Shown here: piece by piece, positions 18,724 to 27,101 of the stretch
Numbering within the stretch: the stretch's first letter is position 1
How the letters are laid out: each line of letters starts with the position of its first letter
Origin: Burkholderiales bacterium
GTDB taxonomy: Bacteria; Pseudomonadota; Gammaproteobacteria; Burkholderiales; WYBJ01
Assembly (NCBI GenBank): GCA_022841915.1
Contig: JALHQN010000012.1
Span: 1 to 64,000 of the forward strand
Direction of reading: 5' to 3'
DNA: 64,000 nt
The notes under the pieces: generated by a model
What the model was told of the DNA's origin: nothing
The model's input: the letters and a program-made list of their open reading frames with translations, nothing else
Databases searched by the model: none
Position numbers and translations under genes: made by a program

Positions 18724-18742
18724 AAATGAGGCCAAATGAGGC
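18724..18742 (+). repeat. Nine-base direct repeat AAATGAGGC
   Basis: AAATGAGGC occurs twice, separated by one base, about 70-90 bases before the start of the second diguanylate cyclase. It could be a regulator half-site pair or simple slippage. Confidence 0.4.
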
Positions 18743-18813
18743 GGCTAATCGACGCTTGCCCAGCATGACGAAATGCTAACGTACTCGAACTTCGTATCGC
18801 ATGCGAAAAGAAC

Positions 18814-19608
18814 ATGAACAATCCGGCAACCCTGCGTCGAACAAAAGCGTCAGCTGCAAAGACAGAAGACTACCGCTCGGCGGACAAGACGGGCAAGGCG
18901 GACATAAGCAGCTACCGCGACCGCGTCAGCGCCCTCGCAGAGCGGATCCGGGGCACGGATGACGTCTCGGCGATCATCGGAATCCTCAACCAGGCCTTGA
19001 CCGAGACCCGAAGACTGCGCGTGCGCGAGGATGCCTTGGCAGCGGCGCAGCGCAAAGTGGCTGAAGCCGAGCGCAGCATCGAGACGATGCGCAACGAACT
19101 CGAGCAAGTGAAGGCCATGCTGCATCAGGATCCACTGACCGGCACATTGAACAGGCGCGGCATAGACGACGCCTTCCGCCAGGAAGCCTCGCGATGCGAT
19201 CGTCATGGCAGCAGCTTATGCATTGCGTTGATCGACATCGACAACTTCAAACACCTCAACGACACGCTCGGTCATCAGGCCGGGGACCGCGCACTGATTC
19301 ATATCGCCGGCATCGTCGTGAACAGCTTGCGCCCCACCGATCGTGTGGGGCGTTTCGGCGGTGAAGAGTTCATGCTGCTGCTGCCGGACACCCGACTTGC
19401 CCAGAGCGCTTCGGTGATGACGCGCATCAAGCGCGAACTCGCGGCCCGTCCGCTGGAAGACGGCGGTGCCCGCATCACCGTCACCTTCAGCGGCGGCGTC
19501 GCGCAGCGCGGCGACCAGGAGACTCTGGACGACCTCGTCGCACGCGCGGATGCCGCACTCTATCGAGCCAAGCACGCGGGCAAGAACCGCGTCGTACTCG
19601 ACCGCTAA
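18814..19608 (+). CDS. Diguanylate cyclase (short paralogue)
   Basis: A 264-residue protein made of an N-terminal helical region (about 1-105, with a coiled coil RKVAEAERSIETMRNELEQV) and a GGDEF domain. The active loop is GGEEF at residues 182-186, with the substrate-site DIDNFKHLNDTLGHQAGD and an I-site RPTD five residues before it. It is clearly related to the C-terminal half of the larger cyclase upstream (HQDPLTGTLNRRG against KEDQLTGALNRRG), so one probably arose from the other. A terminator-like hairpin follows. Soluble, without a recognisable sensor; its position just upstream of fliC suggests a role in motility or surface switching. Confidence 0.94.
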   Translation: MNNPATLRRTKASAAKTEDYRSADKTGKADISSYRDRVSALAERIRGTDDVSAIIGILNQALTETRRLRVREDALAAAQRKVAEAERSIETMRNELEQVKAMLHQDPLTGTLNRRGIDDAFRQEASRCDRHGSSLCIALIDIDNFKHLNDTLGHQAGDRALIHIAGIVVNSLRPTDRVGRFGGEEFMLLLPDTRLAQSASVMTRIKRELAARPLEDGGARITVTFSGGVAQRGDQETLDDLVARADAALYRAKHAGKNRVVLDR

Positions 19609-19640
19609 AGGTTCCGGCCTTCCCTTCCGTTATCCCGGGG

Positions 19641-19661
19641 CTTGGCCTTAGGCGGGCCAAG
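19641..19661 (+). terminator. Probable rho-independent terminator after the second cyclase
   Basis: Perfect seven-base stem CTTGGCC / GGCCAAG around a seven-base loop, 32 bases after the stop codon, followed by a weak T-rich run (TCCTTGTT). It would separate cyclase transcription from fliC. Confidence 0.6.
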
Positions 19662-19683
19662 TCCTTGTTACCTCAGGCATTCC

Positions 19684-19710
19684 TCAAGTTGCTCAAGGAC
19701 CCGTCGTAAA
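19684..19710 (+). promoter_or_regulatory. Sigma-28-like promoter of fliC
   Basis: TCAAG, 14 bases, then GTCGTAAA, about 100 bases before the flagellin start. This resembles the TCAAG/TAAAG and GCCGATAA elements of flagellar late promoters. The spacing is right and the gene is a classic target, but the -10 element is imperfect. Confidence 0.5.
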
Positions 19711-19808
19711 TGGGTTCAGACAGCGGTGTCGCGCTCCAAAAGATAGAGCAACCGTAGTCAACGGCAGACGCCGTTTTGATAACCGCACACTCGGAAGGAG
19801 TGTTTGAG

Positions 19809-21311
19809 ATGCCTCAAGTCATTACTACCAACCTTGCGTCCCTCAACGCGCAACGTAACCTCAATTCTTCGCAGTCGAGCCTGTCTACCGCCTTGCAACG
19901 GTTGTCTTCAGGCTTACGTATCAACAGCGCCCGTGACGACGCGGCCGGCCTGGCGATTTCGCAGCGCTTTACCTCCCAGATCAATGGCCTGAACCAGGCC
20001 GCCCGGAATGCCAACGATGGAATCTCGCTGGCCCAGACGGCTGAAGGCGCGCTCCAGGAAAGCGGCAACATCCTGCAGCGTATCCGCCAACTCGCAGTCC
20101 AGTCGGCCAACGACTCGAACAGCGCAGGCGACCGCAAGGCGCTTCAGGCCGAGGTGTCGCAGCTCACCAGCGAATTGAACCGGATCGCGAACACGACCAC
20201 GTTCAACGGCAAGAAAGTGCTCGACGGCTCCTTCGCCGGCCAGAAGTTCCAGGTCGGTGCAGACGCCAACCAGACGATCAACGTCACGATCTCAGACGCT
20301 CGCGCGACTGCCCTGGGCAACTACGCGCGCAACACCACGAACGCCACCGCTGGCCAAGGGATCGAGGTCGCAACTGCTGCCGCAGCGTCACTTGCCAACA
20401 ACAACTTCCAAGCACAAGACATCACGATCAACGGTTCGCTCGGCCAAGCCACGGTCACGGCAACAACGCTAGTCGCCGGCTCGACGGCTCGTACCATTGC
20501 CAGCGAAGTCAACAATGTGACCGGATCCACCGGCGTTACCGCCGCCGCGCGCACGGAAGCCACGATCAGCAACGTATCAGCGGCAGGTACGGTTAACTTC
20601 AACCTCTATGGCCAGAATACCGGCCCTATCCAGATACAGGCGACCGTAAGCAGCACCTCGGACCTGACTGCGGTCCGCGACGCCATCAACGCGCAGACCG
20701 GACTCACCGGCATCACCGCCGAAGGCACGGGCTCGTCGCTGAAGCTGGTTCAAGCCGAGGGCTATAACATCGCACTGGAGGGTGTCACCATCACCGGCGG
20801 CGCCACTCTGGACCTCACGGGCGGCGAAGGCGCTGCGGCCACACTGGGCGCCGCCGCGGGTACGGACTCGTCCACTGTCGGCGGTCAGGTGACCTTCAAC
20901 TCCGAGAACGCGTTCACCGTAAGCTCGAACGTGGCCGCTGCGGCAGGTAGCTTGTTCGGTACGGCCGCAAACGCGGGTGTGACTGGAACCTTGGCCGCGG
21001 TCGGCTCGGCCAGCGTCGCCACACAGGAGGGCGCGAACTCGACGATCTCGGTACTCGACGCCGCGATTCAGAAGCTCAACTCCATTCGTGCCGACCTGGG
21101 CGCGGTCCAGAACCGTTTCGGTTCGACGATCTCCAACCTGGAGACCACTTCGGAGAACCTGGAAGCCGCACGTTCACGGGTTCGCGATGCCGACTTCGCC
21201 GCAGAGACCGCAGCGCTCACGCGCGGTCAGATTCTGCAGCAGGCGGGTACTGCGATTCTCGCTCAGGCGAACGCGCTGCCCAACGGCGTGCTCTCCCTGC
21301 TGCGCGGCTAA
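19809..21311 (+). CDS. fliC: Flagellin
   Basis: Filament subunit of 500 residues exported through the flagellar type III apparatus. The conserved N-terminal D0/D1 region ([39 protein letters not shown]) and C-terminal D1/D0 region ([20 protein letters not shown], ending LSLLRG) bracket a variable Ala/Thr/Gly-rich centre of roughly 250 residues that forms the outer surface. The start is the ATG at 19809 after GGAAGGAG; an in-frame upstream ATG at 19776 would add 11 non-flagellin residues. Only one flagellin copy is present in this window. A hairpin follows before flaG. Confidence 0.97.
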   Translation: MPQVITTNLASLNAQRNLNSSQSSLSTALQRLSSGLRINSARDDAAGLAISQRFTSQINGLNQAARNANDGISLAQTAEGALQESGNILQRIRQLAVQSANDSNSAGDRKALQAEVSQLTSELNRIANTTTFNGKKVLDGSFAGQKFQVGADANQTINVTISDARATALGNYARNTTNATAGQGIEVATAAAASLANNNFQAQDITINGSLGQATVTATTLVAGSTARTIASEVNNVTGSTGVTAAARTEATISNVSAAGTVNFNLYGQNTGPIQIQATVSSTSDLTAVRDAINAQTGLTGITAEGTGSSLKLVQAEGYNIALEGVTITGGATLDLTGGEGAAATLGAAAGTDSSTVGGQVTFNSENAFTVSSNVAAAAGSLFGTAANAGVTGTLAAVGSASVATQEGANSTISVLDAAIQKLNSIRADLGAVQNRFGSTISNLETTSENLEAARSRVRDADFAAETAALTRGQILQQAGTAILAQANALPNGVLSLLRG

Positions 21312-21329
21312 TCACCGACGTAAGCTGAA

Positions 21330-21353
21330 GCGGCCGGCCATGTGGCCGGTCGC
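21330..21353 (+). terminator. Hairpin between fliC and flaG
   Basis: Ten-base stem GCGGCCGGCC / GGCCGGTCGC (one G-T pair) with a four-base loop, starting 19 bases after the fliC stop. No T run follows, so it may be a partial attenuator or a 3' stabiliser for the abundant fliC mRNA rather than a strong terminator. Confidence 0.5.
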
Positions 21354-21376
21354 AGTACCCAGACACTGGAATCGTC

Positions 21377-21721
21377 ATGTACGTCCAGGCTCCGAACCTC
21401 GACCCGTCCCAAAGCGCGTCAAGCAGAAGTACCGGCCCCACGCCTGTGCGGGATCCGCCCGGTACAACCGCGGCAGCGTCTGTCGAAACCAACCAAGGCA
21501 CACCTGGACTGCGGGCCGCTGTCGCGGCCATCAATCGGGCGGCCAAGTCGCTCACGCACAGCGTGGAGCTGGTCCTCGACGATCGCTCCGAACACCCCGT
21601 GGTTCGCGTCGTCGACTCCGAAACCGGGCAGCTGGTGCGTCAGATCCCCACGGAGGAAGTTCTCGAACTGCGGCGAGCGATCGATCGGATTACCGGTCTG
21701 TTGATCAACAGGACGGCATGA
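21377..21721 (+). CDS. flaG: FlaG family flagellar protein
   Basis: Small protein of 114 residues with a disordered N-terminus and the FlaG fold at the C-terminus (VELVLDDRSEHPVVRVVDSE, TGQLVRQIPTEEVLELRRAI). FlaG proteins influence filament length and sit next to fliD in many polar-flagellated bacteria. Here it lies between fliC and fliD. Its TGA overlaps the ATG of a 23-codon reading frame (ATGA). No membrane segment or signal peptide. Confidence 0.93.
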   Translation: MYVQAPNLDPSQSASSRSTGPTPVRDPPGTTAAASVETNQGTPGLRAAVAAINRAAKSLTHSVELVLDDRSEHPVVRVVDSETGQLVRQIPTEEVLELRRAIDRITGLLINRTA

Positions 21722-21789
21722 TCATTGCTCTCATTGCGCTAGATGCATCGTTGCTATGCGCCTGCATCGGCGCCATTTGCTTTCTGTGA
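21718..21789 (+). CDS. Possible 23-residue hydrophobic peptide between flaG and fliD
   Basis: The frame ATG...TGA overlaps the flaG stop as ATGA and ends six bases before the fliD start. The product, MIIALIALDASLLCACIGAI followed by CFL, is almost entirely hydrophobic with three cysteines. It could be a small membrane peptide, or translation through it could simply carry ribosomes from flaG to fliD. No family is recognised and it may be fortuitous. Confidence 0.3.
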   Translation: MIIALIALDASLLCACIGAICFL

Positions 21790-21795
21790 GCTCGC

Positions 21796-23802
21796 ATGGC
21801 CATCTCCTCCCCTGGAATCGGTTCGAACCTCGATGTCAACAGCATCGTCAGTCAGCTCATGGCGCTCGAGCAGCGACCGCTGCAGGCCTTGAACCGTAAA
21901 GAGGCGAGCTTTCAAGCGCAGCTCTCGGCATTCGGAACGCTCAAAGGCGCACTATCCACATTTCAAACCTCGCTGAAGGGCTTGAACGACCTCACCAAGT
22001 TTCAAGCTTTCAAGGCCACCAGCAGCGACGCCAGCGTCGCCACCGTGGCGGCGGCAAATACTGCCGTGCCCGGCAATTATTCGCTGGAAGTCGGCAAGCT
22101 CGCTCAGTCGCAGAAGCTCGTCGCAGCCGGCCAAGCCAGTGCGACGGCCGCCATCGGCACGGGGACGTTGACCTTCGAGTTCGGCACCATCAGCGGCGGC
22201 GCCTTCGACAGCCAGACCGGCCGCTATACCGGCGCGAGCTTCGCCGCCGACGGAGCCGGGGCCAAGAACGTGACCATCGGCTCATCGAACAACACGCTGG
22301 GCGGTATTCGGGATGCGATCAATGCCGCGAAGATCGGCGTCACCGCCTCCATCATCAACGACGGCAGCGGCACGCCCTACAGACTCGCGCTGAGCGTGAA
22401 CGATCCTGGCGCGGCCAAGAGCTTGCGCATCTCGACGAGCGGTGATGCAGCGCTTTCGACCCTGCTCGCGCAAAACCCCGCCGGCACGCAAAGCCTGACT
22501 GAAACCGTGAGCGCGAGCAACGCCGAGTTCAAGGTGGACGGAGTCGCCATCAGCAAGCCCAAGAACTCGGTCTCGGACGTGATCGAAGGCGTGACGCTCA
22601 ACCTGCTCAAGACCAACGTCGGCAGTTCGACGTCGATCACGGTAACCCGGGACAGCGGCTCGATCAGGAGTTCGGCCGATGCCCTGGTCAAGGCCTACAA
22701 CGACCTCAACAACACGCTGAAGAATCTCTCGGCCTACAATCCAGCGACGCGGCAAGGCACCGTACTACAGGGCGATGTGACCCTGATTACTCTGCAGGCT
22801 CGCATTCGCGCCACTCTGAGCGAGACATTGAAGGGGGTCGCCGGCAGCTATGACAACCTCGCGCAGATAGGCATCTCCTTCACCAAGGAAGGCCCGCTGG
22901 CGCTCGACGCGGCCAAGTTCACCGCAGCGCTCGAAGAGGCGCCCAACGACATCGCTGCCTTGTTCGCGACAGCCGGACGGACGAGCGACGCAGCCATTAC
23001 CTACGCGGGTGCAACCGACGCTACTCGGCCCGGCGCCTACGGCATCGCCGTGAGTCGCCTCGCCTCACAAGGCACGCAAGTCGGATCGGCGGCCGCAGCT
23101 CTGACAATCAGTGCCGGCGTGAACGACCAGTTCACCGTGACGGTCGACGGCGAGAGTGCCTTGGTGACCCTGGCCGCGCGGACTTACGCCAGCGCAGCCG
23201 AGCTCGCGCTCGAGGTGCAATCGAAGATCAACGGCGCGAGCGGCATCGCCGCCGCAGGTTCGAACGTATCGGTCAGCGAAAGCGGGGGGATACTCACCCT
23301 CAGTTCCGCGCGCTACGGATCTACCTCGAGTGTTCAAATCAGCAGTGGCAATGCTTTGGCAGATCTTCTTGGCGGCGCTCCAGTGAGCACAACAGGTCAA
23401 GATGTGGAGGGAACGATCAACGGTGTCGCGGCCACAGGCTCGGGGCGGATTCTGACCGACTTGTCCTCGGGCGGCTCGGCCGGCCTGAGGGTCGAAGTGA
23501 CCGGTGGTGCGCTAGGCGATCGCGGCACCGTGAGCTATTCGCAGGGGTATGCAGCGAGTCTCGACAAGATCATGGAAAGTTTCCTCGCATCGAATGGCGC
23601 CATCAAGGCAAGAACCGACGGTATCGACACATCGATCAAGGGCATAGATACGCGTCGAGAAGAAATCGGGCGGCGCCTGCAAGACGTCGAGACCCGCATC
23701 CGCGCGCAGTTCACCGCACTCGATACGCTTCTCGGCAGAATGAGTTCGACCAGTTCGTTTCTCACGCAGCAGCTGTCCATATTGAACAGGCAGACCAACT
23801 AA
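21796..23802 (+). CDS. fliD: Flagellar hook-associated protein 2 (filament cap)
   Basis: Forms the cap that guides flagellin assembly at the filament tip. The 668-residue protein starts with the FliD N-terminal signature (SSPGIGSNLDVNSIVSQLMA, LEQRPLQALNRKEASFQAQL) and ends with the FliD C-terminal helices (LDKIMESFLASNGAIKARTD, RRLQDVETRIRAQFTALDTL, MSSTSSFLTQQLSIL). The variable centre is larger than in many relatives (about 450-500 residues is common), with an insertion at roughly residues 390-560 that resembles repeated flagellin-hook-like modules (ITYAGATDATRPGAYGIAVS). It is followed after 17 bases by fliS. Confidence 0.96.
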   Translation: MAISSPGIGSNLDVNSIVSQLMALEQRPLQALNRKEASFQAQLSAFGTLKGALSTFQTSLKGLNDLTKFQAFKATSSDASVATVAAANTAVPGNYSLEVGKLAQSQKLVAAGQASATAAIGTGTLTFEFGTISGGAFDSQTGRYTGASFAADGAGAKNVTIGSSNNTLGGIRDAINAAKIGVTASIINDGSGTPYRLALSVNDPGAAKSLRISTSGDAALSTLLAQNPAGTQSLTETVSASNAEFKVDGVAISKPKNSVSDVIEGVTLNLLKTNVGSSTSITVTRDSGSIRSSADALVKAYNDLNNTLKNLSAYNPATRQGTVLQGDVTLITLQARIRATLSETLKGVAGSYDNLAQIGISFTKEGPLALDAAKFTAALEEAPNDIAALFATAGRTSDAAITYAGATDATRPGAYGIAVSRLASQGTQVGSAAAALTISAGVNDQFTVTVDGESALVTLAARTYASAAELALEVQSKINGASGIAAAGSNVSVSESGGILTLSSARYGSTSSVQISSGNALADLLGGAPVSTTGQDVEGTINGVAATGSGRILTDLSSGGSAGLRVEVTGGALGDRGTVSYSQGYAASLDKIMESFLASNGAIKARTDGIDTSIKGIDTRREEIGRRLQDVETRIRAQFTALDTLLGRMSSTSSFLTQQLSILNRQTN

Positions 23803-23819
23803 GTAAGCGAAAGGCACCG

Positions 23820-24248
23820 ATGTTCTCGAGCGCACGAAAGGCAGTCGACGCATATGCTCAGGTCGGCGTGGAGACCGGCGTGGCAAGCGCGGATCCGCAT
23901 AAGCTCATTCTCATGCTCTACGATGGCGCGCTGGCCGCAATATGCGCTGCGCGTCTGGCGATCAATCGAAGCGAAATTCCCGCCAAAGGCGCAGCGATAT
24001 CGAAAGCGATCGCGATCGTCGACGGCGGCCTGAAGGCCAGCCTGGACGTCGAGGCCGGCGGCGCGCTCGCCGAGCAACTCGCCGACTTGTACGACTACAT
24101 GCTCAACCGCCTGCTGGCGGCGAATCTGCGCAACGACACGGCCCTGCTGGACGAAGTAGCGCACCTGCTGGACGAGCTGCGCAGCGCTTGGGCGCAGATC
24201 GGGCAACGCACCGCCGCCACGAATGCCAGCGAGGCCAGCACGAAGTGA
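23820..24248 (+). CDS. fliS: Flagellin export chaperone FliS
   Basis: Cytosolic chaperone of 142 residues that binds the C-terminus of flagellin before export. Typical features are AVDAYAQVGVETGVASADPH, KLILMLYDGALAAICAARLA and LADLYDYMLNRLLAANLRND. It follows fliD by 17 bases, and its stop codon overlaps the start of the next gene as GTGA. Confidence 0.95.
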   Translation: MFSSARKAVDAYAQVGVETGVASADPHKLILMLYDGALAAICAARLAINRSEIPAKGAAISKAIAIVDGGLKASLDVEAGGALAEQLADLYDYMLNRLLAANLRNDTALLDEVAHLLDELRSAWAQIGQRTAATNASEASTK

Positions 24249-24589
24249 ACGCCGCCGATACCGAAACACTGCTGAGCGCCTACGATGCCTTGTCGGTGAC
24301 GACGGGCCGAATGCTGACGGCAGCGCGCTCCGGCGATTGGGATCGACTCGTCAGTCTGGAGCAGGACTGCGCCAGCCTTGTCGCCAGCCTCGCGTCGCTC
24401 GAAGCAGACGATCCGCTCCCGGTGACTTTGCGCGAGCGCAAATCCGCTCTCATACGCAAAGTACTGGCCGACGACGCTGCAATCCGCGATATCACAGAGC
24501 CTTACATGAAGCGCCTGGAGAGCATGCTCGGAGCCAATCGCTGCGAGCAGCGCCTACTCGGCACCTATGGCCCGTCACTCGGCGCCTGA
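24245..24589 (+). CDS. fliT: FliT-like flagellar chaperone
   Basis: All-helical protein of 114 residues in the position of fliT. The GTG start overlaps the fliS stop (GTGA), implying coupled translation. The pattern LLSAYDALSVTTGRMLTAAR, GDWDRLVSLEQDC and a C-terminal helix with YMKRLESMLGANRC fit the FliT family, which holds the cap protein FliD before export and can bind FlhDC. Sequence conservation in this family is weak, so position carries much of the call. Confidence 0.8.
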   Translation: MNAADTETLLSAYDALSVTTGRMLTAARSGDWDRLVSLEQDCASLVASLASLEADDPLPVTLRERKSALIRKVLADDAAIRDITEPYMKRLESMLGANRCEQRLLGTYGPSLGA

Positions 24590-24644
24590 TAGAGGGCGCA
24601 TGGGGTGCGACGCCTGCAACAATGACGACGGGTAGGACAGCGTG

Positions 24645-25730
24645 ATGGATACGAGGCTGGTCGCACAAATTCTGGGGACGGCACGCACCGTGAGTCCGGT
24701 GCTGCCGGCCAGCGCCTCGGAGTTCGACCTCAATCGTTCGCTGGCCTCGGGTGGCATGCGAGCACACGTGGCTGCACGCCTGGCCGACGGAACCTTTCGG
24801 GTCTTCATCGACGGCAAGGCCCTGAAGCTCGCACTGCCGCCCGACGTCAAGGCTGGCGACGTCCTGGAGTTGCGTGTTGCCGGAAACGTCGGCGAATCCG
24901 GCATGGTGTCGGGCATGCCCTCGAATCTGTCCGGCAAAGGCTTGAGCCATGCCGGGCAGCTGGTCGCCACCCTGGTGAATCAGCCCCCGACCGCGCCCCC
25001 GCGTCAGAGCCATCCGGTGCTCGAATTGCCGCCCAGCACGCCGGCCGATCTTCCCGAACCCCTGGCCCGCGCGGTGGAGCGCAGCGGCTTGTTCTACGAA
25101 TCGCACCAAGCCCGTTGGGTCAGCGGCGACTATCCTCTGGAGCGTCTGCTCGAAGAGCCGCAAGCCGCGATAAACCGTCATGAGACAGGCCCTGTGCAGC
25201 AAGAGGCCGCGCCGGTCGATCCCGACATCAACCCTGTGTTGATGCACAAGCCCGTCGTTTCGGCGAACGAACCGCCAGCGGTCGAAGAGCCGGCGATGCC
25301 GCAGGCGAGCCAGACGAAAGGCTCCGAGGGCAAGGAGTTGGAGACGCGCCCTGAACTCGTCGCGCGCGAAGCGCTGGTGTTCGTGCGGCAACAACTCGAT
25401 ACCCTGGAGACCCGCCAACTCGCGTGGCTGGGCGAGATCTGGCCCGGTCAAACCATGCACTGGGAGATCGCCGAGGATACGCAGTCTCAGTCTGGCGAAG
25501 ACCCGATTCGCGAATGGACCAGTCGATTCGAGATGAGCCTGCCCGCACTGGGCGACATCGGGGCGGAGTTGGCCTTGAGCGGAACGAGGCTGCGGATCCG
25601 ACTGAGCGCGCTAGATGCCGACACCGCGGCCATGATGCGCGAGTTCTCCCGCGAACTCACCGACGCGCTTGCGGCAGCCGGCGTCGAACCCATCTCGTTC
25701 GAGGTCAAGCAACGTGATCCAGCCCTCTGA
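24645..25730 (+). CDS. FliK-like flagellar hook-length control protein
   Basis: Protein of 361 residues. The C-terminal ~120 residues form a FliK-type C-terminal domain (MSLPALGDIGAELALSGTRL, then FSRELTDALAAAGVEPISFE), the part that contacts FlhB in true FliK. The centre is Pro/Glu-rich and low in structure. It is followed, with a 17-base overlap, by a stand-alone FlhB C-terminal-like gene, so the pair mirrors the FliK-FlhB switch. A canonical fliK usually lies with fliE-J, so this may be a second, specialised member. A GTG at 24642 directly before the ATG is an equivalent start. Confidence 0.8.
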   Translation: MDTRLVAQILGTARTVSPVLPASASEFDLNRSLASGGMRAHVAARLADGTFRVFIDGKALKLALPPDVKAGDVLELRVAGNVGESGMVSGMPSNLSGKGLSHAGQLVATLVNQPPTAPPRQSHPVLELPPSTPADLPEPLARAVERSGLFYESHQARWVSGDYPLERLLEEPQAAINRHETGPVQQEAAPVDPDINPVLMHKPVVSANEPPAVEEPAMPQASQTKGSEGKELETRPELVAREALVFVRQQLDTLETRQLAWLGEIWPGQTMHWEIAEDTQSQSGEDPIREWTSRFEMSLPALGDIGAELALSGTRLRIRLSALDADTAAMMREFSRELTDALAAAGVEPISFEVKQRDPAL

Positions 25731-26010
25731 GCGCCGCTCCGCGGTCGCGCTGGCTTACGCCGCCAACGCCCCGGCGCCCAAAGTGGTGGCCAAGGGGCGC
25801 GGCCTGATCGCCGAAGCGATCATCGAGCGCGCGCGTGCCGCAGGCGTCTACGTGCACGATTCGCCCGAACTGGTCGGGCTGCTCATGCAGGTCGATCTGG
25901 ATCGCCACATTCCGCCACAGCTTTACGTCGCCGTCGCCGAAATCCTTGCCTGGCTGTATCGCCTCGAGCAACGCCGCGACGCAGTCGGCAAGGAGGAAGC
26001 CCATGAATGA
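25714..26010 (+). CDS. Stand-alone FlhB C-terminal-like protein
   Basis: A 98-residue soluble protein equivalent to the cytoplasmic domain of the export switch protein FlhB (VALAYAANAPAPKVVAKGRG, IIERARAAGVYVHDSPELVG, QVDLDRHIPPQLYVAVAEIL). It lacks the membrane half, and the autocleavage NPTH motif is absent: the equivalent region begins just after that point. Such proteins can partly replace the FlhB C-terminal fragment in other bacteria. The GTG start overlaps the FliK-like gene, and the stop overlaps the ycgR-like start, so three genes are translationally linked. Confidence 0.9.
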   Translation: MIQPSERRSAVALAYAANAPAPKVVAKGRGLIAEAIIERARAAGVYVHDSPELVGLLMQVDLDRHIPPQLYVAVAEILAWLYRLEQRRDAVGKEEAHE

Positions 26011-26782
26011 AGCGATCATCGAACCGGCTGTGCCCGACACCAGCCTGACAGCCCCGCAAGCCGAAGACGAATCCCCCTTCTGGCTGCACTCGCGCATGGA
26101 TATCGTCGCCGTGCTGCGCGACATCATACGCACCCGAACGCTGTCGAACGTCAACTTCGGCTCCGGCAGCGAGGCGCTGCTGACCCCGCTGCTGGCCGTC
26201 GACACAGAAGCCGAAGAACTTCTGTTCGACTGCAGCGGCAGCGAGACCATCAACCGCGGTGTGCTGCAGGCTCGCAAGCTGCTCTTCTACTGCCTGCATG
26301 ACAAAATCAAGGTGCGCTTCACCACCAAGCTGGCACGCGTGGTGCAATGGCAAAATCGCGACGCGTTCGCGGTGCGCCTGCCCGAGTCGATGCTACGCCT
26401 GCAGCGGCGCGAGCTCTACCGGGTGCCCGCACCGATCTCGCGGCCGATACGCTGCGTGATTCCAGTACAGAAGGACGACCGGACGCACCACGTCGAAACC
26501 CGGCTGCACGACATCAGCCAAGGCGGCGTGGCCTTGATCGTTCAACCGGGCGACCTGCAGCCCGAACCCGGGATGAGTTTCCCCAACTGCCGCATCGTGC
26601 TGCCCGACGCGGGCAATGCAGTCGTCATGCTGGAAATCGTGCATGCGCGCGAAATGACGCTGCTCAACGACAAGACCGTGCTGCGGATCGGCTGCAAGTT
26701 CGTGCGTCCGTCGATGGCCGCGCTCGCCCTGATCCAGCGCCAGATGATGAAGCTCGAGCGCGAGCTCAAAGCCAAGCAATAA
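26003..26782 (+). CDS. YcgR/FlgZ-type PilZ flagellar brake protein
   Basis: A 259-residue c-di-GMP receptor. An N-terminal YcgR domain (about 30-125) precedes a PilZ domain with the two binding motifs intact: RxxxR in RRELYR (Arg136 to Arg140) and D/NxSxxG as DISQGG (170-175). Proteins of this family bind the stator or rotor and slow the flagellum when c-di-GMP rises. The ATG follows a near-perfect AAGGAGGA site and overlaps the preceding gene. With two diguanylate cyclases 7-10 kb upstream, a local c-di-GMP-to-motility circuit is plausible. Confidence 0.94.
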   Translation: MNEAIIEPAVPDTSLTAPQAEDESPFWLHSRMDIVAVLRDIIRTRTLSNVNFGSGSEALLTPLLAVDTEAEELLFDCSGSETINRGVLQARKLLFYCLHDKIKVRFTTKLARVVQWQNRDAFAVRLPESMLRLQRRELYRVPAPISRPIRCVIPVQKDDRTHHVETRLHDISQGGVALIVQPGDLQPEPGMSFPNCRIVLPDAGNAVVMLEIVHAREMTLLNDKTVLRIGCKFVRPSMAALALIQRQMMKLERELKAKQ

Positions 26783-26808
26783 GCCCGCGACGAGCCGACT
26801 GCAACCGA

Positions 26809-27096
26809 CTACTTGAGTTCGATCTCGACGAAACGAAACTCGAAGTCGTTGACGTTCACCACGTCGTGCTCGACGCCGACCGCGCGATTGTAGGAAACGC
26901 CGAGCGTCAGCTCGACGACCCGCGAACCGCCTGGCTCGTCCAGTCGCAGCTTGCCGCTCGTCAAGGGCACGACCACGTAGTCGTGCGCATGCTTGTGCCA
27001 GCCCGTCGCGGCACCCGGCGCAAAGCGCCATTCGGTGACTTTCACCCGCGCGTCGTCGATCTGCACGATGCCCTGGGCCTGGATGGTGGAATTCAT
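26809..27096 (-). CDS. Small cupin-domain protein
   Basis: Single-domain cupin of 95 residues with the metal-binding HxH...E/H arrangement (GWHKHAHDYVVVPLTSGKL; second motif around NRAVGVEHDVVN). Function unknown; relatives include metal-dependent isomerases, dioxygenases and simple small-molecule binders. Its ribosome site GGAGG lies within the last codons of the sirtuin gene five bases upstream, so its translation probably depends on the sirtuin being translated. It converges on the ycgR-like gene with a 26-base gap. Confidence 0.85.
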   Translation of the reverse strand: MNSTIQAQGIVQIDDARVKVTEWRFAPGAATGWHKHAHDYVVVPLTSGKLRLDEPGGSRVVELTLGVSYNRAVGVEHDVVNVNDFEFRFVEIELK

Positions 27097-27101
27097 CGGG
27101 T

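Larger units (their letters stand above)
17930..18813 (+). other. 884-base stretch without an intact gene between two cyclase genes
   Basis: No intact gene is supported here. The first 250 bases hold a decayed TPR segment (listed separately). Farther on, the plus strand at about 18616-18720 reads KVRRLYRPWQTSWPPVRKE, which faintly resembles the lead-in to CHAT protease-like domains often fused to such TPRs, but the match is weak. Several overlapping shadow frames are open on both strands and none has a ribosome binding site with a convincing product. Confidence 0.5.

Noticed and set aside
18249-18821. 190-codon minus-strand frame between the cyclases
   Set aside because: No ribosome site and no recognisable product, and it overlaps the start of the second cyclase; a decayed plus-strand gene explains part of the region better.
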